From assembly GCF_014836715.1 (NCBI RefSeq), contig NZ_JACSQI010000016.1:29065-93064 (forward strand): DNA of 64,000 nt, read 5' to 3'. Origin of the DNA: Escherichia whittamii (lineage in GTDB: Bacteria; Pseudomonadota; Gammaproteobacteria; Enterobacterales; Enterobacteriaceae). Shown here one piece after another: positions 1 to 9,903 of the stretch. The translations under genes and the position numbers were made by a program. A model generated the notes under the pieces. It did no database searches, had not been told where the DNA came from, and saw only the letters and a program-made list of their open reading frames with translations. Every line of letters starts with the position of its first letter. Position 1 is the first letter of the stretch.

Positions 1-477
1 TTTGTAACCCACCATGCCGATGGCAAAAGTGATATTGGAGAGTTGCACCAGCAGCAGGCCAGTCCAGAAATGGTTGGTGACTTGATCGTAACGAATAATT
101 CCGGCGCCAATCACCGCCAGCAAGGCGCTAAAGGCATAGCCCCAGCGCAGACGGCGCTTGCTCATAATGTCATAAATCAGCGTGATGTAGAGCGGTGTCA
201 GCACGGTAAACAATAGCAGCTCGGAAACCGTCAGGTAGAGATAAGCACGGAAACTCAGCATATACATCACGCCAAGCTGCATCGCGCCCACCAGCATATA
301 CAGGCCGACCGTTTTCAGGCTATTACCACGGGTGCGCAGAAACGGCAGGAAAACGAGCGCCGCCAGCCCAACGCGCACCAGCACCGCAAAATAGCTGTCG
401 ACGTGGCCCGCAAGGTACTCGCCATAAAAACTAAAGGAGAAGGCCCACAGGATAGTGGTGATGATAAGTAGCGCCAC
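1..477 (-). CDS. bioP: Biotin transporter BioP (YigM), N-terminal part
   Basis: Inner-membrane biotin uptake carrier of the EamA/DMT superfamily. The first 159 codons are present; the rest lies beyond the left edge. I chose the GTG at 477-475, which gives a protein starting V/M-A-L-L-I-I-T and going straight into a hydrophobic helix, as in the K-12 protein. Several more hydrophobic stretches follow, consistent with the ten-helix DMT fold. Its 5' end faces the stop of yigL, about 75 bp away, and both genes read leftward. Identity is from recall of YigM; the missing C-terminus cannot be judged. Confidence 0.88.
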   Translation of the reverse strand, partial: MALLIITTILWAFSFSFYGEYLAGHVDSYFAVLVRVGLAALVFLPFLRTRGNSLKTVGLYMLVGAMQLGVMYMLSFRAYLYLTVSELLLFTVLTPLYITLIYDIMSKRRLRWGYAFSALLAVIGAGIIRYDQVTNHFWTGLLLVQLSNITFAIGMVGYK

Positions 478-552
478 AATGGAAAACTCTTTGATTAACG
501 AGTATCCATTGTAGCGAAGTATCAGGTTGACAACTGACCAAATAAAGAACTG

Positions 553-1353
553 TTACGATAAATAGAGCTTACGCAGATAATGCGGCACCGCGTCTTCGGC
601 GTTGGTACCAATCACTTCCAGTTCCGGATGCAGATCTTTCAGTCGTTGATGCGCACTGCCCATGATGCAGCCTTTACCCGCCATCGACAGCATTTCGGCG
701 TCGTTCATTCCATCACCAAAGGCAATGCAATCATGCAGGCTGTAGCCCAGTTTCTTCGCTACCGCTTCCAGGGCATGGCCTTTTGAAACGCCGCCAGCCA
801 TGACTTCCAGGCAGGTTAAGGTTGAGAAACTGACGTTGACGCGATCGCCCCAGCGAGCGTTAATCGCCTGCTCCAGCGGCAGCAGTTTTTCATGGGAATC
901 ACTGGTGAAGAACACTTTGCTGACGCCTTCTGGTTCCAGCAATCCCGGCTCATACAGCGCGTAATTGAACACCGCTTCTTTGAAAAAGCGCATCTCCTCC
1001 GGGCGGTGGCGATTCATAAACCATTCATCATCACGATAAACGTTAGTAATGATCTCCGGGTTGTCGTTGACCACACCAAACAGGTCGCTGGCAATGTCGC
1101 GATCCAGGTTATGAGCAAAAATCAGATTGCCATCCAGATCGTGAACGCGCGCGCCGTTGGAGGTGATCATGTAAGACTTAATCTCCAGATTATCGCGAAT
1201 TTGCCCCACATCGACGTGGTGGCGACCGGTCGCAAACACAAAGTTGATGCCGCGCGCGGTAAGTAGCTTCAGCGTTTCTTTGGCGTAAGGGGATAACGTA
1301 TGGTCGGGAGAAAGTAACGTGCCATCTAAATCAGACGCAACAACCTGGTACAT
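553..1353 (-). CDS. yigL: HAD-family sugar phosphatase YigL (pyridoxal phosphate phosphatase)
   Basis: Cytosolic haloacid-dehalogenase phosphatase, Cof type, known to act on sugar phosphates and pyridoxal 5'-phosphate and to help clear phosphosugar stress. The start at 1353 gives 266 aa beginning MYQVVASDLDGT, with the nucleophile/acid pair Asp8 and Asp10. The late GDGMNDAEM motif supplies the Mg-binding acidic residues. An in-frame ATG exists 42 codons upstream, but it lies inside pldB and the extra residues are unlike the family. It follows pldB by 7 bp, so the two are probably cotranscribed. In Salmonella and E. coli SgrS stabilises yigL from within the pldB-yigL message; I did not locate that pairing site. 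Confidence 0.96.
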   Translation of the reverse strand: MYQVVASDLDGTLLSPDHTLSPYAKETLKLLTARGINFVFATGRHHVDVGQIRDNLEIKSYMITSNGARVHDLDGNLIFAHNLDRDIASDLFGVVNDNPEIITNVYRDDEWFMNRHRPEEMRFFKEAVFNYALYEPGLLEPEGVSKVFFTSDSHEKLLPLEQAINARWGDRVNVSFSTLTCLEVMAGGVSKGHALEAVAKKLGYSLHDCIAFGDGMNDAEMLSMAGKGCIMGSAHQRLKDLHPELEVIGTNAEDAVPHYLRKLYLS

Positions 1354-1360
1354 AAGAAAT

Positions 1361-2383
1361 TTAAACCTCTGTAGAGCGGTTTCCGCTGGGTGAGTTATGC
1401 CTGTTGAAAAATTCAACGATGGCGTGGAGCGCGACTGAGCGCATTGCGTCCTTTTCAAAAAGGATCTCGTGGTACGCACCTTTAATTACCAACGGTCGGC
1501 CTCCTTCTACAGGATGGCCCGCGGTGGCGCGAAGTTCACAAAAACGGTCATGCATGTGGTTATCCACCACGCGCTCTTCTTCAGCCTGCAAAAGCAGCGT
1601 TGGCGTGGCGTCATCACCTACTCCGGCTAACACCTGTTCTCCGGCCAGAATACTTTCGCGTACCCAATGGTAGGTCGGCCCACCGACGCGAATCGTTGGG
1701 TCATCAGCATAGAAGCGTAGATTGCGCTGATATCGCTGTCTGCTGTGAGTAAGCACGTTGATGGCAAACGGCAAGGCGCGCCAGCGCCCGGTGCCTATTG
1801 CATATCCATCGCGAAAACGTGGGTGCGCTTCGGCCCAGTTTAGGATCTGCCGCGCCATAAATGACGGCATGCGAATCACAATGCCGAACATTGGCGCGGT
1901 CAGTGCAATGGCATCGCACACGCCAGGGTGGCGTTGCAGAAACAGTGTGGAGATTGCGCCGCCCATCGAGTGGGCCAGTATATAGCGTTTACGCCACGGA
2001 CCTGGCTGGACCTCTTGTTGCCAGAATGCCGCCAGATCATCAACATAATCATCAAAGCGATTAACATGCCCGAGATGCGGATCGGCTAACAGACGACCAG
2101 AACGCCCTTGCCCGCGATGGTCGATGATTAATACGTCAAATCCCAGGTGAAACAGGTCGTAGGCCAGCTCCGCATATTTTACGTAGCTCTCAATACGCCC
2201 CGGGCAGATGACAACCACCCGGTCATGGTGCTGCGCGCGAAAACGGACAAAGCGCACCGGAATGTCATCCACACCAGTAAACTCTGCTTCATCACGTTGA
2301 CGCCAGAAGTCAGTCAGCGGTCCCATGGTAAAAGCAGCAAACGCTTTTTCTCTTGTTTCCCAGTCTTTTTGCTGCTGAAACAT
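1361..2383 (-). CDS. pldB: Lysophospholipase L2
   Basis: Inner-membrane-associated alpha/beta hydrolase that removes the remaining acyl chain from lysophospholipids such as lyso-PE. The 340-aa length equals K-12 PldB. The nucleophile elbow AHSMGG puts the catalytic serine at residue 139; an IDHRGQGRS segment near residue 87 and a late AYHEILFE segment carrying the likely catalytic His are typical of the monoglyceride-lipase-like branch. There is no signal peptide. It is the first gene of a leftward pair with yigL and is divergent from rhtB, with about 110 bp between the starts holding both promoters. Confidence 0.96.
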   Translation of the reverse strand: MFQQQKDWETREKAFAAFTMGPLTDFWRQRDEAEFTGVDDIPVRFVRFRAQHHDRVVVICPGRIESYVKYAELAYDLFHLGFDVLIIDHRGQGRSGRLLADPHLGHVNRFDDYVDDLAAFWQQEVQPGPWRKRYILAHSMGGAISTLFLQRHPGVCDAIALTAPMFGIVIRMPSFMARQILNWAEAHPRFRDGYAIGTGRWRALPFAINVLTHSRQRYQRNLRFYADDPTIRVGGPTYHWVRESILAGEQVLAGVGDDATPTLLLQAEEERVVDNHMHDRFCELRATAGHPVEGGRPLVIKGAYHEILFEKDAMRSVALHAIVEFFNRHNSPSGNRSTEV

Positions 2384-2493
2384 CGGGTAATCTGCCTCTT
2401 AAACCACGTAAAATCGTTTTTTTAAGCGTGCCTGACACAACGCTGCGACAGTAGCGTATTGTGGCACAAAAATAGACACACCGGGAGTTCATC

Positions 2494-3114
2494 ATGACTT
2501 TAGAATGGTGGTTTGCTTACTTGCTGACATCGATCATTTTAAGCCTGTCGCCAGGCTCTGGCGCAATCAACACCATGACCACTTCCCTCAACCACGGCTA
2601 TCGTGGTGCAGTGGCGTCTATTGCTGGTTTACAAACTGGGCTGGCGATTCATATTGTGCTGGTTGGCGTGGGATTGGGGACGCTATTTTCCCGCTCGGTT
2701 ATTGCTTTTGAAGTGTTGAAGTGGGCGGGAGCGGCTTACCTGATTTGGCTGGGAGTCCAGCAGTGGCGCGCCGCTGGTGCAATTGACCTCAAATCGCTGA
2801 CTCCGACCCAATCACGGCGTCATCTGTACCAACGAGCCGTATTTGTGAATCTCACCAATCCCAAAAGTATTGTTTTTCTGGCAGCGCTATTTCCGCAATT
2901 CATCATGCCACAGCAGCCGCAAGTTATGCAGTATATCGTGCTCGGCGTCACCACCATTGTAGTCGATATTATTGTGATGATCGGTTACGCCACGCTCGCC
3001 CAACGGATCGCACTCTGGATTAAAGGGCCGAAACAAATGAAGGCATTGAATAAGATTTTCGGCTCGCTGTTTATGCTGGTAGGGGCGCTGTTGGCATCGG
3101 CGAGACATGCCTGA
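2494..3114 (+). CDS. rhtB: Homoserine/homoserine lactone efflux protein RhtB
   Basis: Inner-membrane exporter of the LysE/RhtB family that confers resistance to homoserine and its lactone. The protein has 206 aa with about six hydrophobic segments and the family signature [10 protein letters not shown] near residues 20-29. A GGAG ribosome site sits before the ATG. It converges on its paralogue rhtC with a REP element between their ends, an arrangement that suggests an old inverted duplication followed by divergence of substrate. Confidence 0.96.
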   Translation: MTLEWWFAYLLTSIILSLSPGSGAINTMTTSLNHGYRGAVASIAGLQTGLAIHIVLVGVGLGTLFSRSVIAFEVLKWAGAAYLIWLGVQQWRAAGAIDLKSLTPTQSRRHLYQRAVFVNLTNPKSIVFLAALFPQFIMPQQPQVMQYIVLGVTTIVVDIIVMIGYATLAQRIALWIKGPKQMKALNKIFGSLFMLVGALLASARHA

Positions 3115-3122
3115 AAAATAAT

Positions 3123-3156
3123 GTCGGATGCGGCGTAAACGCCTTATCCGACCTAC
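3123..3156. repeat. REP element between rhtB and rhtC
   Basis: An imperfect palindrome starting GTCGGATGCGGCG and ending CGCCTTATCCGAC, the usual REP core, lies between the convergent 3' ends of rhtB and rhtC. Such units can stabilise upstream mRNA and bind gyrase. Confidence 0.85.
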
Positions 3157-3175
3157 TCTGATGATGCGTCTGGCA

Positions 3176-3796
3176 TCAACGCGAAATAATCAAATGAATG
3201 CCAAATCCGGCAAATAACGCTCCGGCAAAACCATCAATCCACTTCGCCAGACGCTGATAACCCTGGCGCATTTTCGGCAGGGCAAACAGGCTAGCAACAA
3301 CGGTAAACCACGCCAGCGTTTCGACAATAATTAGAGCGAAAATACCCCAGCGCGCGGTGGCGCCAACATTATCGCCGACAAACAGTGAGAACACCGAACC
3401 AAAGTAGATAATCGCTTTCGGATTCGCGAGATTGGTCAGTAAGCCTTTCAGGAAACTGCGCCCGCTTTTCGCCAGCTCAACCTGTGGCGCAGGTGCAGAA
3501 ACGACTTCTTTTTTCAGTGCGCCACGCAGCATCTGGTAGCCCATCCAGCAGAGATACAGGCCACCACCAACCATAATGAGCGTATGCAACCAGGCCATTT
3601 TTTCGATAATCAAATGCAGGCCAAGCAGCGCGATCCCTGCCCAGACCATTACGCCACAGGTAATGCCCAGCACGCCCATCATCGCTTCTTTACGCGAACG
3701 GCTAACGGCAGTTTGAGAGACAAAAAAGAAATCGGGACCGGGGCTCATAAGCGCCACGATGTGCACCATGGCAACGGTGAGGAATAACATCAACAT
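3176..3796 (-). CDS. rhtC: Threonine export protein RhtC
   Basis: LysE-family inner-membrane exporter that carries threonine, and homoserine weakly, out of the cell. It has 206 aa with about six hydrophobic helices and the signature SPGPDFFFVSQTA near residues 18-30, matching K-12 RhtC. It reads leftward about 60 bp after recQ, which reads the same way, and converges with the paralogue rhtB. Confidence 0.96.
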   Translation of the reverse strand: MLMLFLTVAMVHIVALMSPGPDFFFVSQTAVSRSRKEAMMGVLGITCGVMVWAGIALLGLHLIIEKMAWLHTLIMVGGGLYLCWMGYQMLRGALKKEVVSAPAPQVELAKSGRSFLKGLLTNLANPKAIIYFGSVFSLFVGDNVGATARWGIFALIIVETLAWFTVVASLFALPKMRQGYQRLAKWIDGFAGALFAGFGIHLIISR

Positions 3797-3859
3797 ACAA
3801 TTGACTCGCGGGGAAAACGTTTACGGAATCTTCATCCTGGCACTTTTTTATGCCGCTGA

Positions 3860-5689
3860 CTACTCTTCATCGTCGCCGTCAACATGCGCGCGGATCAGCG
3901 TCATAAACGGTTTACCAAAGCGTTCCAGCTTGCGCATCCCAACGCCGTTGACACTCAACATTTCGCTGGCGGTGATTGGCATTTGTTCAGCCATCTCAAT
4001 CAAAGTTGCGTCGTTAAACACCACGTACGGCGGCACATTGCTTTCATCAGCAATAGATTTACGCAGTTTGCGTAATTTGGCGAACAGTTTGCGATCATAG
4101 TTGCCGCCGAAGGATTTCTGCATCGCTTTCGGTTTGAGCGCCACGATACGTGGCACGGCAAGTTGCAAAGAGGATTCGCCGCGCAACACCGGGCGCGCGG
4201 CTTCTGTCAGTTGTAATGCCGAATGCTGGGCGATGTTTTGCGTCACCAGGCCAAGGTGGATCAGCTGGCGGATCACGCTCACCCAGTGCTCATGACTTTT
4301 ATCACGGCCCATGCCGTAGACTTTCAGTTTGTCATGGCCATATTCGCGGATACGCTGGTTATTGGCGCCGCGAATCACTTCCACCACATAGCCCATACCA
4401 AACCGCTGGTTTACGCGCCCAATGGTGGAAAGCGCAATCTGCGCATCGGTTGAACCATCGTACTGTTTTGGCGGATCAAGGCAGATATCGCAGTTACCAC
4501 ATGGTTCCTGACGGCCTTCGCCAAAATAGTTCAGCAACACCAGACGGCGGCAAGTTTGCGCTTCGGCAAACGCCCCCATCGCGTTAAGTTTATGGCGCTC
4601 GATATCCTGCAACTGCCCTTGCGGTTTCTCTTCCAGACAGCGACGCAGCCACGCCATATCCGCCGGATCGTAAAACAGCATCGCTTCCGCAGGCAGGCCA
4701 TCACGCCCGGCGCGACCGGTTTCCTGATAATAGGATTCGATATTGCGCGGGATATCAAAGTGGACCACGAAGCGGACGTTCGGTTTGTTGATACCCATGC
4801 CGAACGCCACGGTAGCTACAACAATTTGCAGGTCATCGCGCTGAAATTTTTCCTGCACATCGGCGCGAACATCGTTTTCCAGGCCGGCATGATACGCCGC
4901 TGCGCTAATCCCCTTACTTTGCAGACGCGCGGCGGTGTCTTCTACTTTCGCCCGACTGTTGCAGTAGATAATGCCGGACTTTCCCCGCTGTTCCTGTACG
5001 TAACGCATCAACTGATCGAGCGGTTTGAACTTCTCCATCAGCATGTAACGAATATTCGGACGGTCAAAACTGCTGATTTGAATTAGCGGATCGTTCAGCC
5101 CCAGCAGGCGCACAATATCCTGGCGCGTGGTGTCGTCGGCGGTAGCGGTTAGCGCCATAAATGGCAGCATCGGGAAACGCTGGCGCAACTGACCGAGTGC
5201 AGCATATTCCGGGCGGAAATCGTGGCCCCATTGGGAAATACAATGCGCTTCATCAACGGCTAATAAGACAGGGTTCCAGTGCGCCAGATGCTCAAGGAAG
5301 TTATCTAACATCAGGCGTTCCGGCGCGATATACAGCAGCCGAATTTGCCCTGTACGGCAGCCTGTCATCACTTCAAGCTGTTGCTCGCGGTTTTGCGTCG
5401 AGTTCAGACACGCCGCCGCCACGCCGTTAGCCTGTAGTTGATCCACCTGGTCTTTCATCAATGAAATCAGCGGTGAAACAACCACGGTAAGGCCGTTTAG
5501 CAATAAGGCAGGGATTTGATAGCAAAGGGATTTTCCGCCGCCAGTGGGCATGACGACCAGGCAATCGCGACCAGAAAGTACGGTATCGATAATTTCTTCC
5601 TGGCCTGGGCGAAACTGTTGGTAGCCAAAGGTTTCTTGTAAAACCTGTTTAGCTCCGAACTCCAGATTCAACACTTCCGCCTGCGCCAC
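3860..5689 (-). CDS. recQ: ATP-dependent DNA helicase RecQ
   Basis: 3'-5' superfamily 2 helicase of the RecF recombination pathway that also suppresses illegitimate recombination. The Walker A segment PTGGGKS is near residues 48-54 and a DEAH box (VDEAHC) near 145. Helicase motif VI ([10 protein letters not shown]) follows, then a Cys-rich zinc site (CRR...CGNCDIC) and a C-terminal HRDC domain after about residue 525. I give the GTG at 5689, which yields the 609 aa usually listed; a second GTG two codons upstream (5695) is equally possible because AGG and GGGG tracts serve either. It follows pldA after a terminator hairpin. Confidence 0.96.
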   Translation of the reverse strand: MAQAEVLNLEFGAKQVLQETFGYQQFRPGQEEIIDTVLSGRDCLVVMPTGGGKSLCYQIPALLLNGLTVVVSPLISLMKDQVDQLQANGVAAACLNSTQNREQQLEVMTGCRTGQIRLLYIAPERLMLDNFLEHLAHWNPVLLAVDEAHCISQWGHDFRPEYAALGQLRQRFPMLPFMALTATADDTTRQDIVRLLGLNDPLIQISSFDRPNIRYMLMEKFKPLDQLMRYVQEQRGKSGIIYCNSRAKVEDTAARLQSKGISAAAYHAGLENDVRADVQEKFQRDDLQIVVATVAFGMGINKPNVRFVVHFDIPRNIESYYQETGRAGRDGLPAEAMLFYDPADMAWLRRCLEEKPQGQLQDIERHKLNAMGAFAEAQTCRRLVLLNYFGEGRQEPCGNCDICLDPPKQYDGSTDAQIALSTIGRVNQRFGMGYVVEVIRGANNQRIREYGHDKLKVYGMGRDKSHEHWVSVIRQLIHLGLVTQNIAQHSALQLTEAARPVLRGESSLQLAVPRIVALKPKAMQKSFGGNYDRKLFAKLRKLRKSIADESNVPPYVVFNDATLIEMAEQMPITASEMLSVNGVGMRKLERFGKPFMTLIRAHVDGDDEE

Positions 5690-5711
5690 ATTCACCCCGA
5701 TTGCCTGAAAT

Positions 5712-5738
5712 AAAAACAGGCGCTATTTTCAGCGCCTG
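5712..5738 (-). terminator. Rho-independent terminator after pldA
   Basis: On the minus strand an 8-bp perfect stem (CAGGCGCT / AGCGCCTG, 6-nt loop) is followed directly by five T residues. It lies between the pldA stop and the recQ start, so it would end pldA transcripts and leave recQ partly dependent on its own promoter or on read-through. Confidence 0.8.
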
Positions 5739-5820
5739 CGCGATAAACTGCAATGCTTTTAGTCTCTGACAGGGAAATCCTGGATGCTGGATTCCAGTTT
5801 TACCTTTCAATCAACTCGCA

Positions 5821-6690
5821 TTAGAACAGGTCGTTTAGCATCACCCCCACGCCGACGCGGGTCTGGTTAAAGTTATAATCGATGAGCGATTCGCCGTAAC
5901 CGCTGTAGACCTGAGTATAAAGACGTACATGTTTGGTGATCGGGTAACTTAAGCCTAACTCCGCGCCGCCGTAGCCCGTGTTCCAGTTGTACTGCCCTTT
6001 CGCGCTCAGTACCGCATCGCCAAGGTGATAGCCGATTTTAAGCTGGTAGTACCCCATATATTTGGTGATGTCCGGGTTATCGTCCGTATTACCCACCACA
6101 TACCACGGTTTCACTTCCACCAGCGAATTGCCGTTTTCTGCCATCAGGCGGGTGTAGATACGGTTCCAGCTACGGGAAGTCGGGTCAGAACGCCCGTTTG
6201 AGTCGTGGTTGTAGCCCATTTCCACATCGCGCAGCGTCCAGCCAGCAAAGCTGTAATCTGTGGCAAAACCGAGGAACAATTGCGGTTCGTAGTTGGTTTC
6301 ACGAAACGGTGATGACTCATCACTATTAGAAAGCTGCCACCAGGATTTCTGGGTGTAGGAAGCGCCCAGTACAGAGTTTGGTCCCAAAATCCCCCGCCAC
6401 AGCGGAAACGCCAGGCTCAACTGGAACTTTACTTCATCCTTACGCGCGTTTTCTGCCCAGTCGTAACTGGCAATCGCTTCTTTATTCAGATCGCTGGTTT
6501 GGGTATAGATGATGTAGTTGGTGTCATAAGGATAAAGGGTGAAAGGATTGTCATGCTCCTGCAACATATTGGCGATGATGCTGCCACGTACTGCAGGCGC
6601 ATCATGCACATCTTTCACCGTTGCTTCTTGCGCATTTGCCACTATCGGCAGCATACACACCGGCAACAAGCAGCCCAGTAGAGTCCGCAT
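5821..6690 (-). CDS. pldA: Outer-membrane phospholipase A (OMPLA)
   Basis: Calcium-dependent outer-membrane beta-barrel that hydrolyses phospholipids mislocalised to the outer leaflet and so helps preserve LPS asymmetry. The 289-aa precursor has a 20-residue Sec signal peptide ending ANA before QEATV. The catalytic residues are visible as His162 and Ser164 in GYNHDSNGR and Asn176 in SRSWNR (142, 144 and 156 in the mature protein). The alternating aromatic C-terminus ends in LF, as expected for a Bam substrate. It is divergent from yigI with about 165 bp between starts. Confidence 0.97.
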   Translation of the reverse strand: MRTLLGCLLPVCMLPIVANAQEATVKDVHDAPAVRGSIIANMLQEHDNPFTLYPYDTNYIIYTQTSDLNKEAIASYDWAENARKDEVKFQLSLAFPLWRGILGPNSVLGASYTQKSWWQLSNSDESSPFRETNYEPQLFLGFATDYSFAGWTLRDVEMGYNHDSNGRSDPTSRSWNRIYTRLMAENGNSLVEVKPWYVVGNTDDNPDITKYMGYYQLKIGYHLGDAVLSAKGQYNWNTGYGGAELGLSYPITKHVRLYTQVYSGYGESLIDYNFNQTRVGVGVMLNDLF

Positions 6691-6855
6691 CGATCGTGTT
6701 CTCCGTAACGAATTATTGATTAGATGAATATTTTTTCTGCGGGCTATTTTACATACTTAACTCAATTGCCGTTAGTTATCCCTTCCTAAAGTAGAAACCA
6801 ACAACAAAGAAGCATAAAATCAACATTTCATTAACCATTGAAGTGTAAGGATGAT

Positions 6856-7323
6856 ATGTCTGCCGTACTGACCGCTGAACAAGCCCTGAAATTAGTGGGT
6901 GAAATGTTTGTTTATCACATGCCGTTTAACCGGGCGTTGGGGATGGAACTGGAGCGTTACGAAAAAGAATTTGCGCAGCTGGCCTTTAAAAATCAGCCGA
7001 TGATGGTCGGTAACTGGGCGCAAAGCATTTTACACGGAGGGGTCATTGCGTCGGCGCTGGATGTCGCCGCGGGTCTGGTATGTGTAGGCAGCACTTTAAC
7101 GCGTCACGAAACCATTAATGAAGATGAACTGCGCCAGCGGCTATCGCGGATGGGGACCATTGATCTTCGCGTCGATTATCTGCGTCCAGGCAGGGGTGAG
7201 CGTTTTACAGCCACCAGTAGCCTGTTACGTGCGGGTAATAAAGTCGCCGTCGCCCGTGTCGAACTGCACAATGAAGAACAGCTTTATATTGCCAGTGCTA
7301 CCGCCACCTATATGGTAGGTTGA
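6856..7323 (+). CDS. yigI: Hotdog-fold thioesterase family protein YigI
   Basis: A 155-aa protein of the PaaI/4HBT hotdog family; members hydrolyse acyl-CoA thioesters, and K-12 YigI has been linked to medium- and long-chain acyl-CoA hydrolysis. The segment [12 protein letters not shown] near residues 61-72 is the conserved HGG active-site turn. I chose the ATG at 6856 because AAGGA lies 4 bp before it; an ATG six codons upstream has no good ribosome site. It stands alone between divergent pldA and downstream rarD, with a BIME after it. Confidence 0.92.
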   Translation: MSAVLTAEQALKLVGEMFVYHMPFNRALGMELERYEKEFAQLAFKNQPMMVGNWAQSILHGGVIASALDVAAGLVCVGSTLTRHETINEDELRQRLSRMGTIDLRVDYLRPGRGERFTATSSLLRAGNKVAVARVELHNEEQLYIASATATYMVG

Positions 7324-7369
7324 AAATATAAAAACAGGTAAACTGCTGAAACTGATAACAAACGCAAAT

Positions 7370-7470
7370 TGCCTGATGCGCTACGCTTATCAGGCCTGCC
7401 TGAAAAATGCAATATATTGAATTTGCATGCTTTTGTAGGCTGGATAAGGCGTTAACGACGCATCAGACAT
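7370..7470. repeat. BIME (paired REP units) between yigI and rarD
   Basis: Two degenerate REP units in opposite orientation: GCCTGATGCGCTACGC...TATCAGGC on the left and GTAGGCTGGATAAGGCG...CGCATCAGAC on the right. They are separated by an AT-rich linker (TGCAATATATTGAATTTGCA). Confidence 0.8.
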
Positions 7471-7539
7471 GAACAAAGCGCACTTTGTCAGCAAACTGAG
7501 CAGGTAAACTGCTATTAACAACAAAAAATGAGTTTTCCA

Positions 7540-8430
7540 ATGGATGCAAAACAAACGCGGCAGGGCGTATTACTCGCCCTTGCCGCTTATTTTATTTGGG
7601 GTATTGCGCCTGCGTACTTCAAGCTGATTTATTACGTACCTGCTGATGAGATCCTGACGCATCGCGTGATCTGGTCGTTTTTCTTTATGGTGGTGCTGAT
7701 GAGCATCTGCCGCCAGTGGTCCTATTTAAAAACGCTGATTCAGACGCCGCAGAAAATCTTTATGCTGGCAGTCTCAGCCGTGCTGATTGGCGGTAACTGG
7801 CTACTATTTATCTGGGCAGTGAACAATCACCATATGCTGGAAGCCAGTCTTGGATACTTTATTAATCCACTGGTGAATATAGTGCTGGGGATGATTTTCC
7901 TCGGCGAGCGATTCCGCCGGATGCAATGGCTGGCGGTGATTCTGGCAATTTGTGGCGTACTGGTCCAGCTCTGGACTTTTGGTTCGCTACCTATTATCGC
8001 GCTGGGGCTGGCATTTAGTTTTGCCTTCTACGGTCTGGTGCGCAAAAAGATTGCGGTAGAAGCACAAACTGGCATGTTAATCGAAACCATGTGGCTATTG
8101 CCCGTGGCGGCGATCTACCTGTTTGCTATTGCCGACAGCCCAACCAGCCATATGGGGCAAAATCCAATATCATTGAATTTGCTGCTGATCGCCGCCGGTA
8201 TTGTCACTACCGTACCGTTGTTGTGTTTTACCGCCGCTGCCACGCGCTTGCGCCTCTCTACGTTAGGCTTTTTCCAGTACATTGGCCCGACGCTGATGTT
8301 CCTGCTGGCCGTGACGTTTTATGGTGAAAAACCGGGTGCCGATAAGATGGTGACTTTCGCCTTTATTTGGGTAGCGCTGGCAATTTTTGTGATGGATGCG
8401 ATTTATACGCAGCGTAGAACGTCCAAATAA
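7540..8430 (+). CDS. rarD: EamA-family inner-membrane transporter RarD
   Basis: Drug/metabolite-transporter superfamily protein named after a chloramphenicol-sensitivity phenotype in Pseudomonas; its substrate in E. coli is not known. The ATG at 7540 gives 296 aa with about ten hydrophobic helices in two EamA halves, the first opening LLALAAYFIWGIAPAYFKL. An in-frame ATG four codons upstream (7528) is possible. A hairpin follows the stop, so it appears monocistronic. Confidence 0.94.
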   Translation: MDAKQTRQGVLLALAAYFIWGIAPAYFKLIYYVPADEILTHRVIWSFFFMVVLMSICRQWSYLKTLIQTPQKIFMLAVSAVLIGGNWLLFIWAVNNHHMLEASLGYFINPLVNIVLGMIFLGERFRRMQWLAVILAICGVLVQLWTFGSLPIIALGLAFSFAFYGLVRKKIAVEAQTGMLIETMWLLPVAAIYLFAIADSPTSHMGQNPISLNLLLIAAGIVTTVPLLCFTAAATRLRLSTLGFFQYIGPTLMFLLAVTFYGEKPGADKMVTFAFIWVALAIFVMDAIYTQRRTSK

Positions 8431-8455
8431 AAAATAAATATATTCTGAAAAAAAA

Positions 8456-8481
8456 TGCCTGCTCTTGCATGAGAGTAGGCA
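8456..8481 (+). terminator. Hairpin after rarD
   Basis: A 10-bp stem (TGCCTGCTCT / AGAGTAGGCA, one G-T pair, 6-nt loop) lies 25 bp after rarD. An A-run precedes it and no T-run follows, so it could end a minus-strand transcript better than rarD; its role is uncertain. Confidence 0.45.
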
Positions 8482-8524
8482 TATTGTCATGTTTGAAGGA
8501 GAATCACACAAGGATGTAAATTAA

Positions 8525-8905
8525 ATGTTACGTATATTTATTCCAACATCTAACGGCAGAATTTCCAGACGCCGCTATTTGTTTTCATTTATTTTAACAA
8601 ATCTAATTTGTGTCTTGCTTATTGCTTTTTTTAGCGAGGCCGGTTCAGGATTTTTTGTTATAATATCTACCATTCTTCTCCATTATCTCGTCATCAATAT
8701 GAATTGCCAACGACTCCGTGATAGTGGTTTCTCGTATATAAAAACGTATATTTTTAGCACATTAGCTGTCTATACCATCTCTATCATCACCATGATTGCC
8801 GAAAATTTTGATTGTTCAGGCAATGGTTCGATGATTTTCTTAATTTGCTATTTTACCACTTTCAGTATGCTAATACTTGCACCTACTGATTCATCAAACA
8901 AATAA
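8525..8905 (+). CDS. yigG: Inner-membrane protein YigG
   Basis: A 126-aa hydrophobic protein matching the position and size of K-12 yigG; function unknown. It opens with a basic stretch ([17 protein letters not shown]) resembling the DUF805 start, followed by three or four hydrophobic segments. An AAGGA site precedes the ATG by 10 bp. Base composition is clearly more AT-rich than the flanking rarD and corA. It is followed by yigF after 14 bp and probably shares its transcript. Confidence 0.85.
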   Translation: MLRIFIPTSNGRISRRRYLFSFILTNLICVLLIAFFSEAGSGFFVIISTILLHYLVINMNCQRLRDSGFSYIKTYIFSTLAVYTISIITMIAENFDCSGNGSMIFLICYFTTFSMLILAPTDSSNK

Positions 8906-8919
8906 TTAATGGAGTATTT

Positions 8920-9300
8920 ATGAGTAAGGGATATATGACCGATGGTTCATTAAGTGAAAAATGGAAATATCGATTTTCTTTTTATGATCAACATGGATTT
9001 CCAGGATTCTGGGGGGCAACACCAGAATATAAAACAGCATTTAAAGCATTAAAAATAAGGCAACGATTAACTATTCAAATGAATTTCATTGCTTTCTTCT
9101 TTTCCTGGATATATTTATTTGTCCTGGGATTATGGAAAAAAGCAATTATAGTAATGCTACTTGGCATTCTCTCACTATTGGTTGGTGCATTAATTGGTGT
9201 TAATGTACTGGGGTTCGCTGTAGCAGGCTATGTTGCTGTTAGCACGAACAAATGGTTCTATGAAAAAGAAGTAAAGGGTATTGATACCTGGAGTCTCTGA
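8920..9300 (+). CDS. yigF: DUF2628 membrane protein YigF
   Basis: A 126-aa protein of the DUF2628 type, function unknown. The soluble N-terminal third contains FYDQHGFPGFWG, and residues 40-105 hold two or three hydrophobic segments. A GGAG ribosome site lies just before the start and a strong terminator hairpin follows the stop, so yigG-yigF form a two-gene unit. The gene is AT-rich like yigG. Confidence 0.87.
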   Translation: MSKGYMTDGSLSEKWKYRFSFYDQHGFPGFWGATPEYKTAFKALKIRQRLTIQMNFIAFFFSWIYLFVLGLWKKAIIVMLLGILSLLVGALIGVNVLGFAVAGYVAVSTNKWFYEKEVKGIDTWSL

Positions 9301-9306
9301 ATAATC

Positions 9307-9335
9307 GGAGGTTTAGATTTGGCTAAACCTCCTTT
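9307..9335 (+). terminator. Rho-independent terminator after yigF
   Basis: A 10-bp perfect stem (GGAGGTTTAG / CTAAACCTCC, 6-nt loop ATTTGG) is followed by TTTA, 7 bp after the yigF stop. It closes the yigGF transcript. Confidence 0.85.
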
Positions 9336-9405
9336 AGCTGATTTTTGCAGCATAAAGCAGGAGCTATCTTGCCGGAACAAGCAAAAGTTTTCGTAAATTA
9401 ATTCG

Positions 9406-9903
9406 ATGAAAAGCAAACTCCAGAAAATAACATTATGTTCACTTCTTCTATGCTGTATCTATAATTTATGGACACTGCTCCCTGTGCAGGTTCTGTATAC
9501 ATACTCAGATGCTGGTAGTTCGGTCTTTCTGGTAGTTAATCATCTGCCCTTGACTGATAGGGATAAAATAGACTGGTATCTGACACATCAGAATGAAATT
9601 AAAAGTAAAAATCCCTTACCAGAAGGCGCCTGGCATACCTACTATTTAATTGATATCGGTAATGGCTTCACTAATTCTAAAAAATATACCGATGGGCCGT
9701 ATGAAGATCTTTACTGTTTTCCGACGATTGACAACGACGATAATTGTATCGTGAAACACTATTTAATGGTTGTTAATGAATATCCTGATCGTAATACTCA
9801 TTTCGTTATTGATGATACCAATGAGTATCAACTAACACAGGAGAATAAAATAGAGCGAGTGTTCAACCCGCATGACCTTGAGAAAAGCAATTTTTACGAA
9901 TAA
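9406..9903 (+). CDS. DUF943-like single-pass membrane protein
   Basis: A 165-aa protein with one N-terminal hydrophobic segment (residues 8-27, LCSLLLCCIYNLWTLLPVQV) and a soluble, probably periplasmic, remainder. The opening 'LxPVxVLYxxxDAxxxVFLVVNHLPLTDRDKIDWYL' pattern is that of DUF943, a family of small enterobacterial proteins often multiplied in strain-variable regions; function unknown. No clear ribosome site precedes the ATG. It has its own space after the yigF terminator and converges on corA. I do not recall it at this place in K-12, so it may be an accessory gene. Assignment is by pattern only. Confidence 0.72.
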   Translation: MKSKLQKITLCSLLLCCIYNLWTLLPVQVLYTYSDAGSSVFLVVNHLPLTDRDKIDWYLTHQNEIKSKNPLPEGAWHTYYLIDIGNGFTNSKKYTDGPYEDLYCFPTIDNDDNCIVKHYLMVVNEYPDRNTHFVIDDTNEYQLTQENKIERVFNPHDLEKSNFYE